From Girardinichthys multiradiatus (Eukaryota; Chordata; Actinopteri; Cyprinodontiformes; Goodeidae), in contig NC_061800.1 of assembly GCF_021462225.1 (NCBI RefSeq), positions 2,738,501-2,802,500 of the forward strand: a stretch of 64,000 nt of DNA, in the 5' to 3' direction. Shown here piece after piece: positions 35,992-47,455 of the stretch; position 1 is the first letter of the stretch, and the number at the start of each line of letters is the position of its first letter. The position numbers and the translations under genes are program-made. The notes under the pieces were generated by a model. That model was not told the origin of the DNA. It did not search any database and worked only from the letters and a program-made list of their open reading frames with translations.

Positions 35992-36003
35992 CCGCTTCAC
36001 CGA

Positions 36004-36790
36004 AGGTGGAGGAACTTTGACCTTATTTTGACGGATAAATCACTCTTGCACAAAATAAACACAAACGCTTCTCTTTATTATATATGAAGATTTATTGAAG
36101 CCAAATAATTCTGATATACCATTAGTCTGGTCCAAAAACCTTCACCTAACTAACTAGCACTATTCTACACAAAGGGGAAAAAAATGACTACCTAACAATA
36201 ATGATAAAATAAAATATATGTGCATTGTGTGTCTATGGAGATCAAACCAGCAGTTTTATGGACAAAATGTGCAATTTGGATTAAATGGAGAGAGAAGCCC
36301 TCCTGGTGTGTTGATGTCTTGATAGCAGCGATCAGCAGCTAGATGGTGGGGCCACGCCCCTTTAGCCGCTAGCAAATCTCGAACTAAGAGTTATAAAACT
36401 CTGAGGGGGAGTGATCACCTCAAGAAAAAAAACGGTAAACTTCTCATCCGTCCAGGAGGGGAAAATATGAAGAACTGTAAATATGAATATGAACTGTTTA
36501 GTCGACTGAATCAACAAGGAGGAAACGCATCTCCTTGGAAATAAAACCTCTGTGGGTTTTCCACCGGTGCCGGGTGTCGGCGTGGTCTTCGATCGGCAAA
36601 TGAATCTTCTGACCTTCTTGCATCAGACAGATTTCCAGCTTTCAAGCTCTTCCGGGAATGACCGTGTGGAGAAAAAGTTCACCTGCGAGCTTTTGTCTCT
36701 CCAGAAATGCGCCTCCGATGCATGTGAGACACGCTGGAAATGGCAACGAAAGTTTGTTTTCCGTGGGTTTTATAATCCCGGGTGACATCA
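36004..36790 (+). repeat. Unclassified interspersed repeat, copy A
   Basis: It contains GGATAAATCACTCTTGCACA, then TCTGGTCCAAAAACCTTCAC and GATCAAACCAGCAGTTTTAT, then CTGTTTAGTCGACTGAATCA and TTTATAATCCCGGGTGACAT. Each part has a matching stretch elsewhere: 40,438-40,665 in the same direction, and 49,190-49,680 plus 46,788-47,195 in reverse. The middle encodes FDRQMNLLTFLHQTDFQL, similar to a peptide in the reverse copy. The class is unknown; an LTR or old DNA transposon is possible. Confidence 0.7.
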
Positions 36791-36984
36791 GACCTGTGAT
36801 GTCTGTTGAGCTGTGCATGTTCAATGGTGCGACCAAAATGGATGACTCCAACACTTTTCATTGGGAACTAGTTCAGAGTTGAGTTTGCACAGATTAGAAC
36901 ACAATAGATTCATGTTCATGGTTCAAATCAATGAACGGATTTGGACTGATTTAGATTCTATATTAAGGCTGATGACTGTTCATA

Positions 36985-38553
36985 CAGGTCCTTCTCAAAA
37001 TATTAGCATATTGTGATAAAGTTCATTATTTTCTATAATGTAATGATGAAAATTTTACATTCATATATTTTAGATTCATTGCACACTAACTGAAATATTT
37101 CAGGTCTTTTATTGTCTTAATACAGATGATTTTGGCATACAGCTCATGAAAACCCAAAATTCCTATCTCACAAAATTAGCATATTTCATCCGACCAATAA
37201 AAGAAAAGTGTTTTTAATACAAAAAATGTCAACCTTCAAATAATCATGTACAGTTATGCACTCAATACTTCATTTCTGCAAAAGGATTCCCGACCGACTG
37301 CTTCAATGCGGCGTGGCATGGAGGCAATCAACCTGTGGCACTGCTGAGGTCTTATGGAGGCCCAGGATGCTTCGATAGTGGCCTTTAGCTCATCCAGAGT
37401 GTTGGGTCTTGAGTCTCTCAACGTTCTCTTCACAATATCCCACAGATTCTCTATGGGGTTCAGGTCAGGAGAGTTGGCAGGCCAATTGAGCACAGTGATA
37501 CCATGGTCAGTAAACCATTTACCAGTGGTTTTGGCACTGTGAGCAGGTGCCAGGTCGTGCTGAAAAATGAAATCTTAATTTCCATAAAGCTTTTCAGCAG
37601 ATGGAAGCATGAAGTGCTCCAAAATCTCCTGATAGCTAGCTGCATTGACCCTGCCCTTGATAAAACACAGTGGACCAACACCAGCAGCTGACACGGCACC
37701 CCAGACCATCACTGACTGTGGGTACTTGACACTGGACTTCTGGCATTTTGGCATTTCCTTCTCCCCAGTCTTCCTCCAGACTCTGGCACCTTGATTTCCG
37801 AATGACATGCAGAATTTTCTTTCATCCGAAAAAAGTACTTTGGACCACTGAGCAACAGTCCAGTGCTGCTTCTCTGTAGCCCAGGTCTGGGGAATGCGGC
37901 ACCTGTAGCCCATTTCCTGCACACGCCTGTGCACGGTGGCTCTGGATGTTTCTACTCCAGACTCAGTCCACTGCTTCCGCAGGTCCCCCAAGGTCTGGAA
38001 TCGACCCTTCTCCACAATCTTCCTCAGGGTATGGTCACCTCTTCTCGTTGTGCAGCGTTTTCTGCCACACTTTTTCCTTCCAACAGACTTCCCACTGAGG
38101 TGCCTTGATACAGCACTCTGGGAACAGCCTATTCGTTCAGAAATTTCTTTCTGTGTCTTACCCTCTTGCTTGAGGGTGTCAATAGTGGCCTTCTGGACAG
38201 CAGTCAGGTCGGCAGTCTTACCCATGATTGGGGTTTTGAGTGATGAACCAGGCTGGGAGTTTTAAAGGCCTCAGGAATCTTTTGCAGGTGTTTAGAGTTA
38301 ACTCGTTGATTCAGATGATTAGGTTCATAGCTCGTTTAGAGACCCTTTTAATGATATGCTAATTTTGTGAAATAGGAATTTTGGGTTTTCATGAGCTGTA
38401 TGCCAAAATCATCTGTATTAAGACAATAAAAGACCTGAAATATTTCAGTTAGTGTGCAATGAATCTAAAATATATGAATGTTAAATTTTCATCATGACAT
38501 TATGGAAAATAATTAACTTTATCACAATATGCTAATTTTTTGAGAAGGACCTG
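36985..38553 (-). mobile_element. Tc1-like element, copy 3
   Basis: Complete terminal inverted repeats are flanked by TA (36,983-36,984 and 38,554-38,555). The transposase lies on the minus strand, opposite to AHR. It belongs to the group without the 14-codon linker. The subterminal AAAATTAGCATAT motifs are present on both sides. Confidence 0.95.
37262..38225 (-). pseudogene. Tc1-like transposase, copy 3 (nonsense and micro-inversion)
   Basis: The frame is open from MGKTADLTAVQKATIDTL (38,225) through the helix-turn-helix and FSDERKF. It reaches EKLYGN, where GAA has become TAA (about 37,576), just before the second catalytic D. Beyond this stop the rest (FQHDLAPAHSA, NPIENLWDIVKRTL) is intact until the C-terminus. 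There, bases 37,271-37,295 are the exact reverse complement of the matching bases in copy 5. This replaces the ISAKGFPTKY ending. It is inactive. Confidence 0.92.
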
Positions 38554-38740
38554 TATTTGTCTTGTTTTCTTTGAAAGGACATTTGCTGTGGTTTATGAAT
38601 AAACTAATTTGAATCACTCAACATATTACATTTGTCATCGCATCATCCTGTTTGCTGTCTGGTTCCCGTTAGCTTTTGCCTTATTTATTTCTCCCCTGCA
38701 GTGCTGGAAACAGTCTCTTATTTATGGCAAAACCTACCTT

Positions 38741-38935
38741 CTCTGTGGGTCAGTGGGTAGAGTGATTGTCTTGCTATGAGAAAGTTGTGGGTTTGATTCC
38801 AGCTCCCCCTGCCAAATGGGAAGCCTTTGGGCAAGGCTGTTTACCTCAGGGTGAGTGTGTGAACATTGTGAGTGTGGCTGGGTGAACGTGGCTCGCAGTG
38901 TTAAAGGAAATTAAGTGTTAGGTATGGCATGAAAA
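38741..38935 (+). mobile_element. tRNA-derived SINE
   Basis: The 5' part has an internal polymerase III promoter: A-box-like GGGTCAGTGGGTAGAGTG and B-box-like GTGGGTTTGATTCCAGCT. A body typical of fish SINEs follows (CTGGGTGAACGTGGCTCGCA, CAGTGTTAAAGG). It looks somewhat degraded, with several mismatches to the family pattern I recall. It is not a functional tRNA gene, as the cloverleaf 3' half is missing. Confidence 0.8.
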
Positions 38936-40437
38936 GTTCAGTCCATTTCGGTCACAAAGCAGAAACATTTGTGTCTGGACTGAGAAAAGGTCCGTCTGGA
39001 CAAATTTTTAAAACACTTATCTTTAAGTAATGATTTAATATCCAGATTAGGAATGAGCTACATCGACTTTATATTTCTTTATGATAATTAGTTTTATTAA
39101 TTGCGATAATGCTAAGTGACAATAAGCGAAAGTATTTAATAATTCATCTCTCCTTTTCACAATACATCTGGCAACACATACAGTCTGAGCAATAAAAACA
39201 TATAGCAATAAAAAACTTACTCATCAAATATGGCGCTTCAGTATACATTTAGCAGTGAAGTTATTCTGCTAATCAATGATTGCATTTAATCATATTTTGA
39301 AATTTGATTAAATATTATGTTGATAATGTTCCTGGAACCAGATGGAAAAAACCGTTTTGATACAGCAAAAGTAAAAATCCCTATCATCCTGTCAGGTTTG
39401 CAAGGATCAGTTAGATTTTATCACCAGCACAATAAATCCCAGTTCATATTACAATACATTTATTCTGCAGACAATCAAAAAACATATGACAATTGCCCAT
39501 CCCTGATGCAGATTTATTTAAGCTTTTCTCACTAAACACCTACTGAAGGTAGTTCCCTGCCTACTCCACCAGGCCTATGTGTGTAATGGCCAAAGAGGAA
39601 ATGTTTTCTGCTTTTTAACTTGTACCGCACAATCACTCCATGTATAAAATGATTGTGTCTTCAAGAGGAAATCCTTCCTAAACTGCTCCAAACAGAACTG
39701 GTTTAGTATTGTTCCATAAGGATAAAACGTAAGTTGAAATGAGAGCAGAAAAACACAGTCTTGTCAAGTTCAAAGTTCACAAAAATTGTGAACAGCACAG
39801 ATGAACGAGCTCATTTGAACACTTCCATGCATTACATAAAAAAACCCTCACTGAGCCTGGGAGGCTGTAAGCTGCGACTGAAACATGTAAACAGACTTTC
39901 GCCTGTCCTCTCTCCTTGCAGGGATGGTGACTCATGCATGTAACCATGAATGAACATTGAGTCATCATGGCAGCTGCACCAAATGTCCTCCCATCTTGTC
40001 ATTGCCTGTATGAACCTCCATTATTCATGCAGTCAGATCTCTGATCCAAGCAGCAGAAAGTCCTGCTTTCTGCAGAACTCAGAGCACATGATAATCAGCT
40101 AATAAAACCATTCTTGTCTTTTCTGAATCGGCTACAGGAGCCTTTATCTTGGATCATTACTAAACAGGTTAAAAAAGACTAAAACCCCATTAAACATCAG
40201 TTTCTGAAATACATCCTCCTTGTGACTACAACAAATAGAACTCTTAATTATGCTACAATATAACAGTGCTGCACATCACAAAATGCACATGCTGCATTTT
40301 ACAAATTGATCATTATTACAGGTTCACTGTATTAAAATCACAAGAAACTGCCTGGACTGCAATGAGTGAAGACCGCTAGAACCACAAAATATAAAATAAG
40401 GAAATACAGCACATTTTATAAAATGTCAATGTCTTTA

Positions 40438-40665
40438 TGACCGAATGGTGTGGAACACTAACCATATTTTGACAGACAAATCATTCTTGTACAAAATAAA
40501 CACAAATACTGTCTCTTTATCTTTATGTGAAAACTTATTAAACCAATATACACTCTTACAATCAAACTATTCTGGTCCAACAAGTTTCACCTAATTAAGC
40601 ATGCACTATTCTACAAAAGGGTTAAATTAATATCCAAAAATAAAATGCTTACTGAGAATAGATGA
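40438..40665 (+). repeat. Unclassified interspersed repeat, copy B (partial)
   Basis: It matches copy A from its start: ATTTTGACAGACAAATCATT, CTTGTACAAAATAAACACAA and CTATTCTGGTCCAACAAGTT. It stops near 40,665, so only about the first 230 bases are shared. Confidence 0.7.
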
Positions 40666-41659
40666 CAATAACATGCAGGTTCATGTTATTTTTGTTCGCA
40701 ATGAACTAAACAGAAAGAAATTAATGAGTATTTCAATATTTATTGCAAGTCATGAATATTATGACATTCACCAACAATGTCAATTGTTATACCTGAAGAA
40801 ATAAAGCAGGCACTACCTGGCTTAATGATAGAGCAGGCAAGTCATATACACTATAGAGGCTGTAGTCCTGTGCAACTGCTCTGGTTTTGTTTGCTGCATG
40901 GCTTTCCCTTCGTCCTGAAACGCTGCTGATGAATGAAGACCGCTAGAACCACAAAATATATAAAAAAAAAGGAAATACAGCATATTTTATAAAATGCCAA
41001 CCTCTGCAAAATCTATGAAATGTCAGCATCACTTACTGTATGATGCACAGTGTGTGGGTCTTGGGATGAAGGTTGTAAAATATGCAGTCTGCTACTGCGT
41101 CAGGAGGAAAAAATAACATCTTGATTTGTTCCTGTACTTTTAATGAGGGGCAGACCATCAAGTGAAGTTTAACATTTAAGAAGTTTCATTTAACAAGTTT
41201 CACATTCTGTGAAGGCAACAAGTACTACAAGTATTAGCTGAATTAGTTTACAAATGAGTCACACCACCCTCCTTTTGGACTACAAGTGTGCGGCAGGCTG
41301 AGTTGACTGAGTCTTCATCGGTGCAGACAGAGTGTCTGCATTAAGTAACACTTTTATTGAGTCATTACTACAACTGGTGGATCTTTGGTGTATTTGTGGC
41401 ATTTTCGATTGCCACCAGATACCTTCACAGTTCATGGCAGTACTGGTTTAGCTAGTAATCACATTATGCATTCTATAGTATCAGATGTGTAAAACGGGAG
41501 TGCTGGAGTATTATTCACTTGAATTGGTGTATGTGTAACACAAGGCAGATACTCAATAGTGAGATGGAAGTATGCACTTTTTAAAAACTGCAGTTTTACC
41601 AGATGATGGACACATCCATAACCATGTTGCCTGACACTGTTTTCATTTCTGTTGTTTAG
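40666..41659. other. End of AHR intron 1
   Basis: AT-rich intronic DNA contains a second copy of AATGAAGACCGCTAGAACCACAAAATATA at 40,931, repeated from 40,363. It ends with a pyrimidine-rich tract and GTTGTTTAG acceptor at 41,651-41,659. No other feature is seen. Confidence 0.5.
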
Positions 41660-41847
41660 GGTGAAGCAGCCCCCTGCTGAGGGGACCAAGTCAAATCCAT
41701 CCAAACGGCACCGGGACCGGCTGAACGGTGAACTGGAGCGACTGGCCAGCCTGCTGCCATTTTCTGAGGAGGTTACTGCTAGTCTAGACAAACTCTCCAT
41801 CCTACGTCTGAGCGTCAGCTACCTACGAGCCAAGAACTTCTTCTCTG
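41660..41847 (+). CDS. Aryl hydrocarbon receptor, exon 2 (bHLH)
   Basis: This 188-bp exon encodes the basic helix-loop-helix that binds the xenobiotic response element. The basic region reads [13 protein letters not shown], followed by helix 1 and loop ([19 protein letters not shown]) and helix 2 ([20 protein letters not shown]). The acceptor TTTAG precedes it and GTGATC donor follows. It starts on the third base of a codon and ends on the first base of the next, as needed to join exon 1 and a following valine codon. SVSYLRAK and [14 protein letters not shown] favour AHR1-type over fish AHR2 (SVGYLKVK) or the AHR repressor. The paralogue call is tentative. No stop or frameshift is seen. Confidence 0.95.
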
Positions 41848-41976
41848 GTGATCTTACATAGCAGATTGGGGTTCTTCTGTCCTGCAACAATGTCTTTAGT
41901 AGGAAACAGAACTGCACTTTGGTGTAGACTTTGTTGATTAAGCAATTTTGTGTTATATCTTGTGTCTGAGCAGGTA

Positions 41977-43585
41977 AAGGTCCTTCTCAAAATATTAGCA
42001 TATTGTGATAAAGTTCATTATTTTCCATAATGTCATGATGAAAATTTAACATTCATATATTTTAGATTCATTGCACACTAACTGAAATATTTCAGGTCTT
42101 TTATTGTCTTAATACGGATGATTTTGACATACAGCTCATGAAAACCCCAAATTCCTATCTCACAAAATTAGCATATCATTAAAAGGGTCTCTAAACGAGC
42201 TATGAACCTAATCATCTGAATCAACGAGTTAACTCTAAACACCTGCAAAAGATTCCTGAGGCCTTTAAAACTCCCAGCCTGGTTCATCACTCAAAACCCC
42301 AATCATGGGTAAGACTGCCGACCTGACTGCTGTCCAGAAGGCCCTTATTGACACCCTCAAGCAAGAGGGTAAGACACAGAAAGAAACCTCTGAACGAATA
42401 GGCTGTTCCCAGAGTGCTGTATCAAGGCACCTCAGTGGGAAGTCTGTGGGATGGAAAAAGTCTGGCAGAAAACGCTGCACATCGAGAAGAGGTGACCGGA
42501 CCCTGAGGAAGATTGTGGAGAAGGGCCGATTCCAGACCTTGGGGGACCTCCGGAAGCAGTGGACTGAGTCTGGAGTAGAAACATCCAGAGCCACCGTGCA
42601 CAGGCGTGTGCAGGAAATGGGCTACAGGTGCCGCATTCCCCAGGTCAAGCCACTTTTGAACCAGAAACAGCAGCAGAAGCGCCGGACCTGGGCTACAGAG
42701 AAGCAGTACAGGACTGTTGCTCAGTGGTCCAAAGTACTTTTTTCGAATGAAAGCAAATTCTGCATGTCATTCGGAAATCAAGGTGCCAGAGTCTGGAGGA
42801 AGACTGGGGAGAAGGAAATGCCAAAATGCCAGAAGTCCAGTGTCAAGTACCCACAGTCAGTGATGGTGTGGGGTGCCGTGTCAGCTGCTGGTGTTGGTCC
42901 ACTGTGTTTTATCAAGGGCAGGGTCAATGCAGCTAGCTATCAGGAGATTTTGGAGCACTTCATGCTTCCATCTGCTGAAAAGCTTTATGGAGGTGAATAT
43001 TTCATTTTTCAGCACGACCTGGCACCTGCTCACAGTGCCAAAACCACTGGTAAATGGTTTACTGACCATGGTATCACTGTCTCAATTGGCCTGCCAACAC
43101 TCCTGACCTGAACCCCATAGAGAATCTGTGGGATATTGTGAAGAGAACGTTGAGAGACTCAAGACCCAACACTCTGGATGAGCTAAAGGCCGCTATCGAA
43201 GCATCCTGGGCCTCCATAAGACCTCAGCAGTGCCAAAGGCTGATTGCCTCCATGCCACGCCGCATGGAAGCAGTCATTTCTGCCAAAGGATTCCCGACCA
43301 AGTATTGAGTGCATAACTGTACATGATTATTTGAAGGTTGACGTTTTTTGTATTAAAAACACTTTTCTTTTATTGGTCGGATGAAATATGCTAATTTTGT
43401 GAGATAGGAATTTTGGGTTTTCATGAGCTGTATGCCACAATCATCCGTATTAAGACAATAAAAGACCTGAAATATTTCAGTTAGTGTGCAATGAACCTAA
43501 AATATATGAATGTTAAATTTTCATCATTACATTATGGAAAATAATGAACTTTATCACAATATGCTAATATTTTGAGAAGGACCTG
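41977..43585 (+). mobile_element. Tc1-like element, copy 4
   Basis: Long terminal inverted repeats are flanked by TA (41,975-41,976 and 43,586-43,587). The first base is A instead of C (AAGGTCCTTCTCAAAATATT). It lies 130 bases beyond AHR exon 2, close to the splice donor. It keeps the 14-codon linker (VKPLLNQKQQQKRR). Confidence 0.95.
42305..43308 (+). pseudogene. Tc1-like transposase, copy 4 (catalytic D lost)
   Basis: The frame is open from MGKTADLTAVQKALIDTL for 268 residues. A one-base deletion near 43,081 (ACTGTCTCAATT against ACTGTGCTCAATT) shifts it before the catalytic E. The remaining C-terminal codons (IENLWDIVKRTLRDSRPNTL) follow in the next frame to the stop at 43,306-43,308. The first catalytic aspartate of FSDESKF is asparagine (FSNESKF), which alone should abolish activity. 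It has the full-length linker like copy 1. Confidence 0.93.
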
Positions 43586-43587
43586 TA

Positions 43588-46500
43588 TTATGAAAATATA
43601 CCTCATACCAGAGCTTTATGGAGGCTACAATGTCAATGTTCAAATGGGTTTAAAAACACTTTGAATCTGTGAGTGGTGGTTTGCTTTACCATCACCCACC
43701 ACCTTATTGAAATGGTGTCTTCCATCAACATCTCATTTATTGAGATGAGGAGTTTTAGGTAGGCTTCTTGTCCGTCAGAATACAACAGTGAAGCACCAGG
43801 ATGAGCTGCTTTCGAACGGATGGATGGTTTTCTCCACTTTACTGTGACAAGTGAAGACATTGTAATTTTATGTGGTGATCCCTCACTGAAAATACTGCAA
43901 TGCGGCCACTGGATGCCCCGGGAGCTTGAATAATTCAGAGAGACCCTAGAGTTTAAAGAACTTATGAAATGAAGGCAGAGTCATGTTTATTAAAGGAAAC
44001 TGCTTTTTGAAATGGCTGTTTGGACTGAGGCAGACAGGATGCAGCTGCACTAATGGGAGTGGGGTTTCTTCTTTGCTGTATGGCTGCTACCTCTATGCCC
44101 TGAAAACATACAGCAATGTTAGCACTTGTGTCTGCAGGGTTTTCATCCTTTGACAGATTAATGTTAAATCATTTTACAGCTATTTTACTTTGTAATGTGC
44201 CAACTACTCTGATGTCACATAGAATCATTGACACTAGAATCTAGAACTAATTGGTCAAAGCATAGCCTTTAGAAAAAAGCTCTTTCCAACTACATTAGTC
44301 TACTTCCTGCAGTCTCTAAGTAATTAACAAGTTCAGGGCATTTAGATTAGGACAGTAGATCTGCAGTGCAGAGCCAAGGACCATGTGTCCAATGCTCCAG
44401 GCTTTCTGACTGACCTACTGTAATTTGTTGTATGTAAACAGCACTAGTGCTGCATTTCAGCTGTGTCCAGAAGTGGACAGTCTGATCAGCAAAGGCTTAG
44501 CAGGAATGCACTGTTGGAATGGTGCCAGTGCTTTCATGCATGGTTCTGTTTGAATGTTTACAGAAGCTGTTAAACAACAATAGAAGTCAACATTTGTTAA
44601 GTTTTTTAACATAGCCAAACCAAAGGTTTATGATGTTTGTTGTGTTTGCATTCAAATGTGTTGCCAGAGGTGAACAGAGCTTTGGCAGTTAATCTGGCAG
44701 ATATAATTAACCCGCCAAGCGGCCATGTTTGGTAGAGTCCGGAGCTACAGAGGCAGAAAAGATCTCCCCAGGCCAGCTGTGAGGCTGCCCCCTCCCGACT
44801 CCCCCGACATACGAAATTACCATCGCTCTATTGCAGTACAGTTAGAGAGGACTAAGGCAGGAAAGTGATTGAAGTAGGGATCCAGCAATTACCAGTTTTA
44901 TTGATTACTATGAAATCATTTCTGACTGTTAAAATGAAATTACCATTAAAACCATAAGTGATAACCTGGATAATAAGAATGTTATTTTATTGTCTACGAA
45001 ACAGCATCACAGAGACTCAGTAAAGCTGACTGTCAACTACCGAAGAGCACATAGTGTTAATATAGCCTAGTGCCTAATGCTGAGTAAGGTAACCTTTAGG
45101 CGAATCTTAATGATCTTATTGTCTGATTTATCTGTTTTCACTGGTACTGATTTCATGGACTACAAATACTGTATCCAAGGGCCTATATGATAAAAGCATC
45201 AATGATGCAGATTAATTTTGTGCTCCTGCTAACCTTCACAATAAGATCCTAAATCAGGGATCCCCATTTAAAGTAGCAGGAGGTTCACTACCTCCCTCTT
45301 CCAAACACTTAGGGGTCCAAACATTTTAAATCAAGAGACAAAAATATTTTCTTTCATCTTTTTTTCTTAACATTTAATTAACACTAGAGTTTACTATTTA
45401 TATGCCCATGAAATCATATGAAAAACAGAAAAGAGCAATCCAATTTAAGTACCAATAATAAACACACTTCACAGTCTAGCTGGGTCAGTACATGTTAGTA
45501 GAACAGTTCTGCTCTCCTTGTTGTGCTTGTGGGAGGCATGACAATCTGCTTAACCTTTTCCTCAAGTTGTTGTCCTTCTTTTCCATCTTAAATTGTTTCT
45601 ACCACAGCTTCCATGCACTCTGTGATCATTTCCCAGTCATTGAAAGGCTGTTTGTGTTTTCCCAAAATCCACTAAATTCACAGTAAACACTCGTATGCTC
45701 ACTGTTGTGCTGTAAAACACCGAATGTTTCTGTCCATTCATCTTTAAATGTGTGATTTTCATAGTCCACGTTACGTATTTTTGATGAAGCCATTTTCTTT
45801 TACTCACTCATCTGTGCACCACCAAGTCATTGTAGTATCAGCAAGCTGAGCTCCCAAGCTAGTAACTTAGCAACCCGCGTTGAAGGACCCGCAGCTTCTT
45901 CTTTGTCATATTCTGGCAATAGGCATACAACAATGTGGTGCATTACTGCCACCAGATGGCTTGGAGTGTGGACCAGAATGTCGCTGACCTACATAGCTGT
46001 CCATTGCGCCTGTCAGAGGCGGCAGTCGGTAGGAATAAAATGTTTTATATCTACATAGTAAATTTGAAAATGCGTTGCGGTTAGGATAGCAGAAGCTGCC
46101 CTGATTGAAGCAGCTCATTGCCTGACTTGCATTACGGGCAGCCTAGGGTCAGATGCTCCACAGGGCCATACCATATTAACACGAGATGCGGCGCAAGTGA
46201 AGTTAGACCCTGTTGGACAACATGCAGTAATGTATAAATGTTTAAAATCAAGTTGGGTCTGGATTGGACGGTACTTAGGTCCGGATCCGGACCCTGGACG
46301 CTTATCCGTGATCTCTGGCCCAAAGCATATGAGCTCCGTGACTAATCTCCAGATTTATGTGAATGTGAAGAAGCCCATGGCTGTGGTCTGCGGCAGGACA
46401 TGTACATGTCGGTGCCTCTGTGGAAGCTGCATATGCCAGCTGGTCTTGGAGACAGTTGTTGGTTGGCACAGTCTGGGCTTCGGTTTAAAAGAAAAACATC

Positions 46501-46787
46501 ATGTAAGTGTGATGACAAATGGAATGTAAGGTTTTGATTAATATCACAACATCACATGCACCATATGTGATGAGCGGATGAAGCGACGACACTCTGTTAC
46601 CACTGATAAGATGGAAGTGGAAAAAGAAACCCACTGTGAGCTGCTGCATGCAGTCTAAAGTTAGACCTAAAGTGAGAGCATGTGGTGTATATTATTCTAT
46701 TTAAACAACTCAAAGGACATGCAGTCACCAGTTTAAAAAAAAAAACTGACGAAAGATTTGGCTTATAAAACGCTTAAGAAAGAAATT
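43588..46787. other. Probable AHR intron 2, no gene recognised
   Basis: Only short open frames without family resemblance are present. The stretch 45,780-46,140 contains GGTGCATTACTGCCACCAGA and TGGAGTGTGGACCAGAATG, wording seen often in fish repeats. It is probably an old DNA transposon, but I cannot name it. No AHR exon 3 was found. Confidence 0.45.
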
Positions 46788-47195
46788 TAGCTGCAGAGGG
46801 GATGTTTGTTGCTTAATAAAGTTGGGTCACCACCATTTTGATCAGGTAAGTGACTGGTACTACGCAGCTGCACAGGCGTCACAACATTGACATAACCAGA
46901 GTTTATAAAAACCCACTGAAGCAAACACTTTGCTGCCAATACCAGCCGTAATATCTTGCCGGTACTGCGCTCAGAGGCAATCTCGCGATTGAATTCATTT
47001 TTTCTCCACACTGGTCATTCCTGGAAGAGTTGACAAAGCTGAAAATCGGTCTGATATAAGAAGATCAGAAGGTTCATATCCCTATCGAAATTGCAAACTA
47101 GGCGAAGGTGAAAATCCACAGAGGTTTCCCAACGAGACGGATATCCTCCTTGTTGTTTCAGTCGACTGAAACAGTTCATCATATTTTCCCTATTT
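46788..47195 (-). repeat. Unclassified interspersed repeat, part D
   Basis: On the minus strand it matches the second half of copy A (36,455-36,840). It shares TCAGTCGACTGAA, the peptide FDRDMNLLIFLYQTDFQL and the ATCAAAATGG block. With 49,190-49,680 it probably forms one longer minus-strand copy, split by Tc1 copy 5. Confidence 0.65.
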
Positions 47196-47455
47196 TGGAC
47201 CAATGAGGAGAGGGTGACCGTGTAGAGTGTTTGCAGATGTGCGACACCTACCACTCACAACTTCATCCATTCATAAAAGGAAGCCCACTCGCCTGCACCC
47301 CTTCTCCCAGAGGATTCACCACCAAGTAAACCAATTTTGTTTTCTATTTTGGGGCATTTTTGGTCTGTAGTCTGGGGAGGGTGAGGTATATAGGTTAAGG
47401 TGACCTAGGATCACCACTAGTTAATCCAATGTATCAACTGGTTGCATGTGATATA

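Larger units (their letters stand above)
26077..41659 (+). other. AHR intron 1 (about 15.6 kb)
   Basis: The intron runs from GTGAGT at 26,077 to the TTTAG acceptor at 41,658-41,659. Its content is mostly mobile DNA: a minus-strand Tc1 remnant, an old Tc1 split by a younger copy, a compact LTR element, an unclassified repeat in two copies, another Tc1 copy and a tRNA-derived SINE. The stretches 26,077-27,410 and 38,936-40,437 are AT-rich, and I see no exon or named repeat in them. Confidence 0.85.

Noticed and set aside
38745..38810. Possible tRNA gene
   Set aside because: A and B boxes are present, but the acceptor stem and 3' half are absent and a SINE body follows.
46197..46529. 110-residue open frame, cysteine-rich near its end
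   Set aside because: The cysteine cluster (CGRTCTCRCLCGSCICQ) is not a spacing I recognise, and the frame has no splice or promoter context. Most likely chance.
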